Below, in pieces: positions 6,571 through 8,154 of a stretch of DNA of 8,154 nt. The notes under the pieces are model-generated. The model made no database searches, was not told where the DNA came from, and worked only from the letters and a program-made list of their open reading frames with translations. The position numbers and the translations under genes were made by a program. This stretch comes from Candidatus Avelusimicrobium ruminicola (GTDB taxonomy: Bacteria; Elusimicrobiota; Elusimicrobia; Elusimicrobiales; Elusimicrobiaceae). Each line of letters opens with the position of its first letter. Position 1 is the stretch's first letter. Location of the stretch: assembly GCA_900319885.1 (NCBI GenBank), contig ONQH01000034.1, positions 1 to 8,154 on the forward strand, read 5' to 3'.

Positions 6571-6600
6571 TTGTCCCCAGTTTTTAGGCAATGCTATATA
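6571..6600 (+). promoter_or_regulatory. Probable promoter of the orphan membrane-protein gene
   Basis: TGCTATATA at 6592-6600 is an extended -10 (TG, one base, TATATA), with TTGTCC (6571-6576) as a weak -35 at an 18-bp spacer. The predicted start near 6607 leaves a leader of about 29 bases that contains GAGGAG at 6620-6625, the ribosome-binding site for the ATG at 6636. Confidence 0.45.
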
Positions 6601-6635
6601 AATATTGTAGAATAAAACAGAGGAGAATTAAGAAA

Positions 6636-7130
6636 ATGAAATTTGTATTTATAATCCTGTTTTTGTCATTTGCTATATGGTTTGCAACTTTTGTGCTGAA
6701 AACGCTCAAAGCACAAATTTCCCGTGTATTTACACATGATTATAAAAAACTGAAACAAACCTATCCAACCCCTTTGTATACATGGGGAGGATTGACGGGT
6801 TCTTTAAGTACTAAATGGACAAGAAATTTTCAATTTAGAAGAACGTTAAAGTTAGATGTATACGAAGATATGTTCATTGTGAGTGCGTTAGGAAAGGGAT
6901 TGTGCGTACGCTATGACCAATGTATATTCAAACGGAAACAGGTGTTATTTCTGCACTATTTGGTTGTCGAGAATTTACCCGTACAAGGAAAGAGCAGTAG
7001 CCCCGCTTTTACTGGGCCAACCGATGTTGGACAATTGACTAATTTACAAATACTTTTGTCCTCAAACAAAATGAATATCATTTTAAAATTAGCACAAAAG
7101 GGAGGAATTTGCCCTACGTCAATTTCCTGA
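6636..7130 (+). CDS. Small membrane-anchored protein of unknown function
   Basis: I do not recognise this 164-residue protein. Residues 3-21 form one hydrophobic helix (FVFIILFLSFAIWFATFVL) followed by KTLKAQ, suggesting a signal anchor. The remainder is a soluble domain with alternating strand-like segments (LKLDVYEDMFIVSALGKG, KQVLFLHYLVVENLP) and a final helix (NKMNIILKLAQK), vaguely like a PH/GRAM-type barrel, which is only an impression. The ATG at 6636 is chosen because GAGGAG (6620-6625) precedes it; the in-frame ATG at 6591 overlaps the promoter. The gene is AT-rich (about 33% GC in 6661-6720) and uses AGA and ATA codons, unlike its neighbours, and lies between two direct repeats next to a tRNA gene, all of which suggest horizontal acquisition. 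Its last residues come from the GC-rich repeat-like sequence, so the original C-terminus may have been replaced. Confidence 0.7.
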   Translation: MKFVFIILFLSFAIWFATFVLKTLKAQISRVFTHDYKKLKQTYPTPLYTWGGLTGSLSTKWTRNFQFRRTLKLDVYEDMFIVSALGKGLCVRYDQCIFKRKQVLFLHYLVVENLPVQGKSSSPAFTGPTDVGQLTNLQILLSSNKMNIILKLAQKGGICPTSIS

Positions 7131-7139
7131 CGGAAATTG
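7120..7139. repeat. Perfect hairpin over the orphan gene's stop codon
   Basis: CAATTTCC (7120-7127) and GGAAATTG (7132-7139) pair over a TGAC loop that contains the TGA stop codon of the upstream gene. No T-run follows, so it is not a typical terminator. Confidence 0.6.
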
Positions 7140-7159
7140 CGCCCGGGCCCGCCCTCGCG

Positions 7160-7193
7160 GTTTTTGCCTTTCGGGCTACGCCCTCAAACAAAA

Positions 7194-7195
<2 letters not shown>
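7160..7195. repeat. Nested hairpin GTTTTTG/CAAAAAC around GGGC/GCCC
   Basis: GTTTTTG (7160-7166) pairs with CAAAAAC (7189-7195), enclosing a GGGC (7173-7176), TAC loop, GCCC (7180-7183) hairpin. It lies immediately before the right repeat and makes part of a series of hairpins up to the tRNA terminator. Confidence 0.5.
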
Positions 7196-7379
<184 letters not shown>

Positions 7380-7421
7380 AATTATACTGTTGCCGAGTGG
7401 CAGGCGCAAGTATCTATAGTT

Positions 7422-7451
7422 ATTATATCAAACTTGCTATCTGCCCGCCAA
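7422..7451 (-). promoter_or_regulatory. Promoter of tRNA-Ser
   Basis: On the minus strand TGATATAAT (7430-7422) is a perfect extended -10, with TTGGCG (7451-7446) as -35 at an 18-bp spacer. The start near 7415 gives a 5' leader of about 36 bases for RNase P. A second TATAAT at 7386-7381 is only one base from the mature 5' end and too close to serve. Confidence 0.65.
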
Positions 7452-7499
7452 TGACTTAACTCCCCTTAAAGGCCCAGGAGTGGGTAGGCCCAATGGCCC

Positions 7500-7529
7500 T
7501 TGTGCGCCTGCTAAACAATGGGGCATAAT
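7500..7529 (+). promoter_or_regulatory. Candidate promoter of the secreted-protein gene, leaderless geometry
   Basis: CATAAT (7524-7529) differs from TATAAT by one base and ends seven bases before the ATG at 7537; TTGTGC (7500-7505) is a weak -35 at an 18-bp spacer. The predicted +1 falls on or within a base or two of the start codon, and no Shine-Dalgarno sequence is present (GAAAGT only). Confidence 0.5.
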
Positions 7530-7536
7530 AGAAAGT

Positions 7537-8154
7537 ATGAAAAAACGTATCTTGCTTATCTGCTTGTTAAGTATCACGCTTCCGCTGTCCGCTAACGGAC
7601 TGGGAAGACTTGCGAAAAACGCACGGATGAATCTTTCCCGTCTTCTTCAACGCCGTCCTAAAGTGACTACGCCTACACCCCACACGCCGCCTCACGCGGC
7701 TCCGGTTCGTGCGCGCATCAATCCGCTTTCTACTACTGAAATGGCCCGTATGACACTACCGATTGAACGTGCTATTGCCCGGGTCAACGCACGCTTTACC
7801 CGAACCCAACCGGCCACCGCGGGCGAGAACCTGAGCATTGTAGGCAAAGGCCGCACGCCACAACGCAATTTATTTCACGGACGTTATCCTTCCGGCTTGT
7901 TGGAAGAAGAACAACTCATCCGCGACTGGTTGGAATTTTTCAAAAACGGGCACTTCACCCCGCGCGATCAGGTAGAAGCCATTGAAGGGATGTCTCCCAA
8001 GCAAATGAATAACATCATTGAATACCTGTACTATTTACCGCTGGAAGAAGCGCAAGCCATCATCTTAAACCCGCTGCGCGAAACCGGCCGCCTGCCCGAC
8101 TTTATGTACGCCAAAACGCTCATCCCCGGTACGCGGCGTTTACCCTCGGGTTAT
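7537..8154 (+). CDS. Secreted protein of unknown function, 3' end outside window
   Basis: An open frame of 206 codons runs from this ATG off the right edge. MKKRILLICLLSITLPLSA is a convincing Sec signal peptide, with cleavage expected near residue 19-20. A basic, arginine-rich segment (24-40) and a Pro/Thr-rich, probably disordered linker (41-60) follow. Residues 113-192 look like a small helical domain (FHGRYPSGLLEEEQLIRDW, then MSPKQMNNIIEYLYYLPLEEAQAIIL). I do not recognise the family and assign no function. Codon use resembles the conserved genes, so it looks native. It is transcribed divergently from tRNA-Ser across a 157-base intergenic stretch; its likely promoter puts +1 at the ATG. 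The remaining length and any catalytic domain lie outside the window. Confidence 0.8.
   Translation, partial: MKKRILLICLLSITLPLSANGLGRLAKNARMNLSRLLQRRPKVTTPTPHTPPHAAPVRARINPLSTTEMARMTLPIERAIARVNARFTRTQPATAGENLSIVGKGRTPQRNLFHGRYPSGLLEEEQLIRDWLEFFKNGHFTPRDQVEAIEGMSPKQMNNIIEYLYYLPLEEAQAIILNPLRETGRLPDFMYAKTLIPGTRRLPSGY

Overview
The window reads as ordinary chromosome from a diderm (LPS-making) bacterium, with one small accessory patch around a tRNA gene. GC content is moderate (near 50%) in the conserved genes. gmhA implies heptose-containing lipopolysaccharide, and the phosphoglucose isomerase is of the kind otherwise seen fused to transaldolase. My best guess is a gut-type Elusimicrobiota genome, but that rests on general resemblance and not on a marker gene, so treat the phylum as a low-to-moderate confidence inference.

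Layout: positions 3-2612 hold three consecutive plus-strand sugar-phosphate isomerases: gmhA (5' end outside the window), rpiB and pgi. They are tightly packed and close with a strong intrinsic terminator. miaB starts three bases past that terminator's T-tract and overlaps a PilZ-domain gene by 8 bases; a second terminator ends this pair. miaA follows with its own promoter, whose -10 box sits so close to the ATG that the mRNA is probably leaderless. On the minus strand a secreted trypsin-like serine protease (5411-6328) converges on miaA; its terminator is embedded in the last codons of miaA.

From about 6371 to 7305 the character changes. Two 112-bp direct repeats, 767 bp apart, flank an AT-rich orphan gene for a small membrane-anchored protein. 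The right-hand repeat runs into an intact tRNA-Ser(CGA) gene on the minus strand and includes its terminator. The left-hand repeat carries only the last 14 bases of that tRNA plus the same terminator. This looks like the footprint of an insertion or duplication at the 3' end of a tRNA gene. The window ends with the first 206 codons of a secreted protein of unknown function, divergent from the tRNA.

How the genes fit together: GmhA draws on sedoheptulose-7-phosphate, RpiB and PGI interconvert pentose and hexose phosphates, so the first cluster joins central carbon flow to LPS heptose synthesis. MiaA and MiaB make ms2i6A37 in tRNAs that read UNN codons. The tRNA-Ser(CGA) in the window has the A36-A37-A38 target motif and is a predicted substrate of both. 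Several genes (miaB, miaA, the protease and the last gene) lack a Shine-Dalgarno sequence, and three of them have a promoter -10 box 7 to 14 bases before the ATG, which suggests that leaderless or very short-leader mRNAs are common in this organism.
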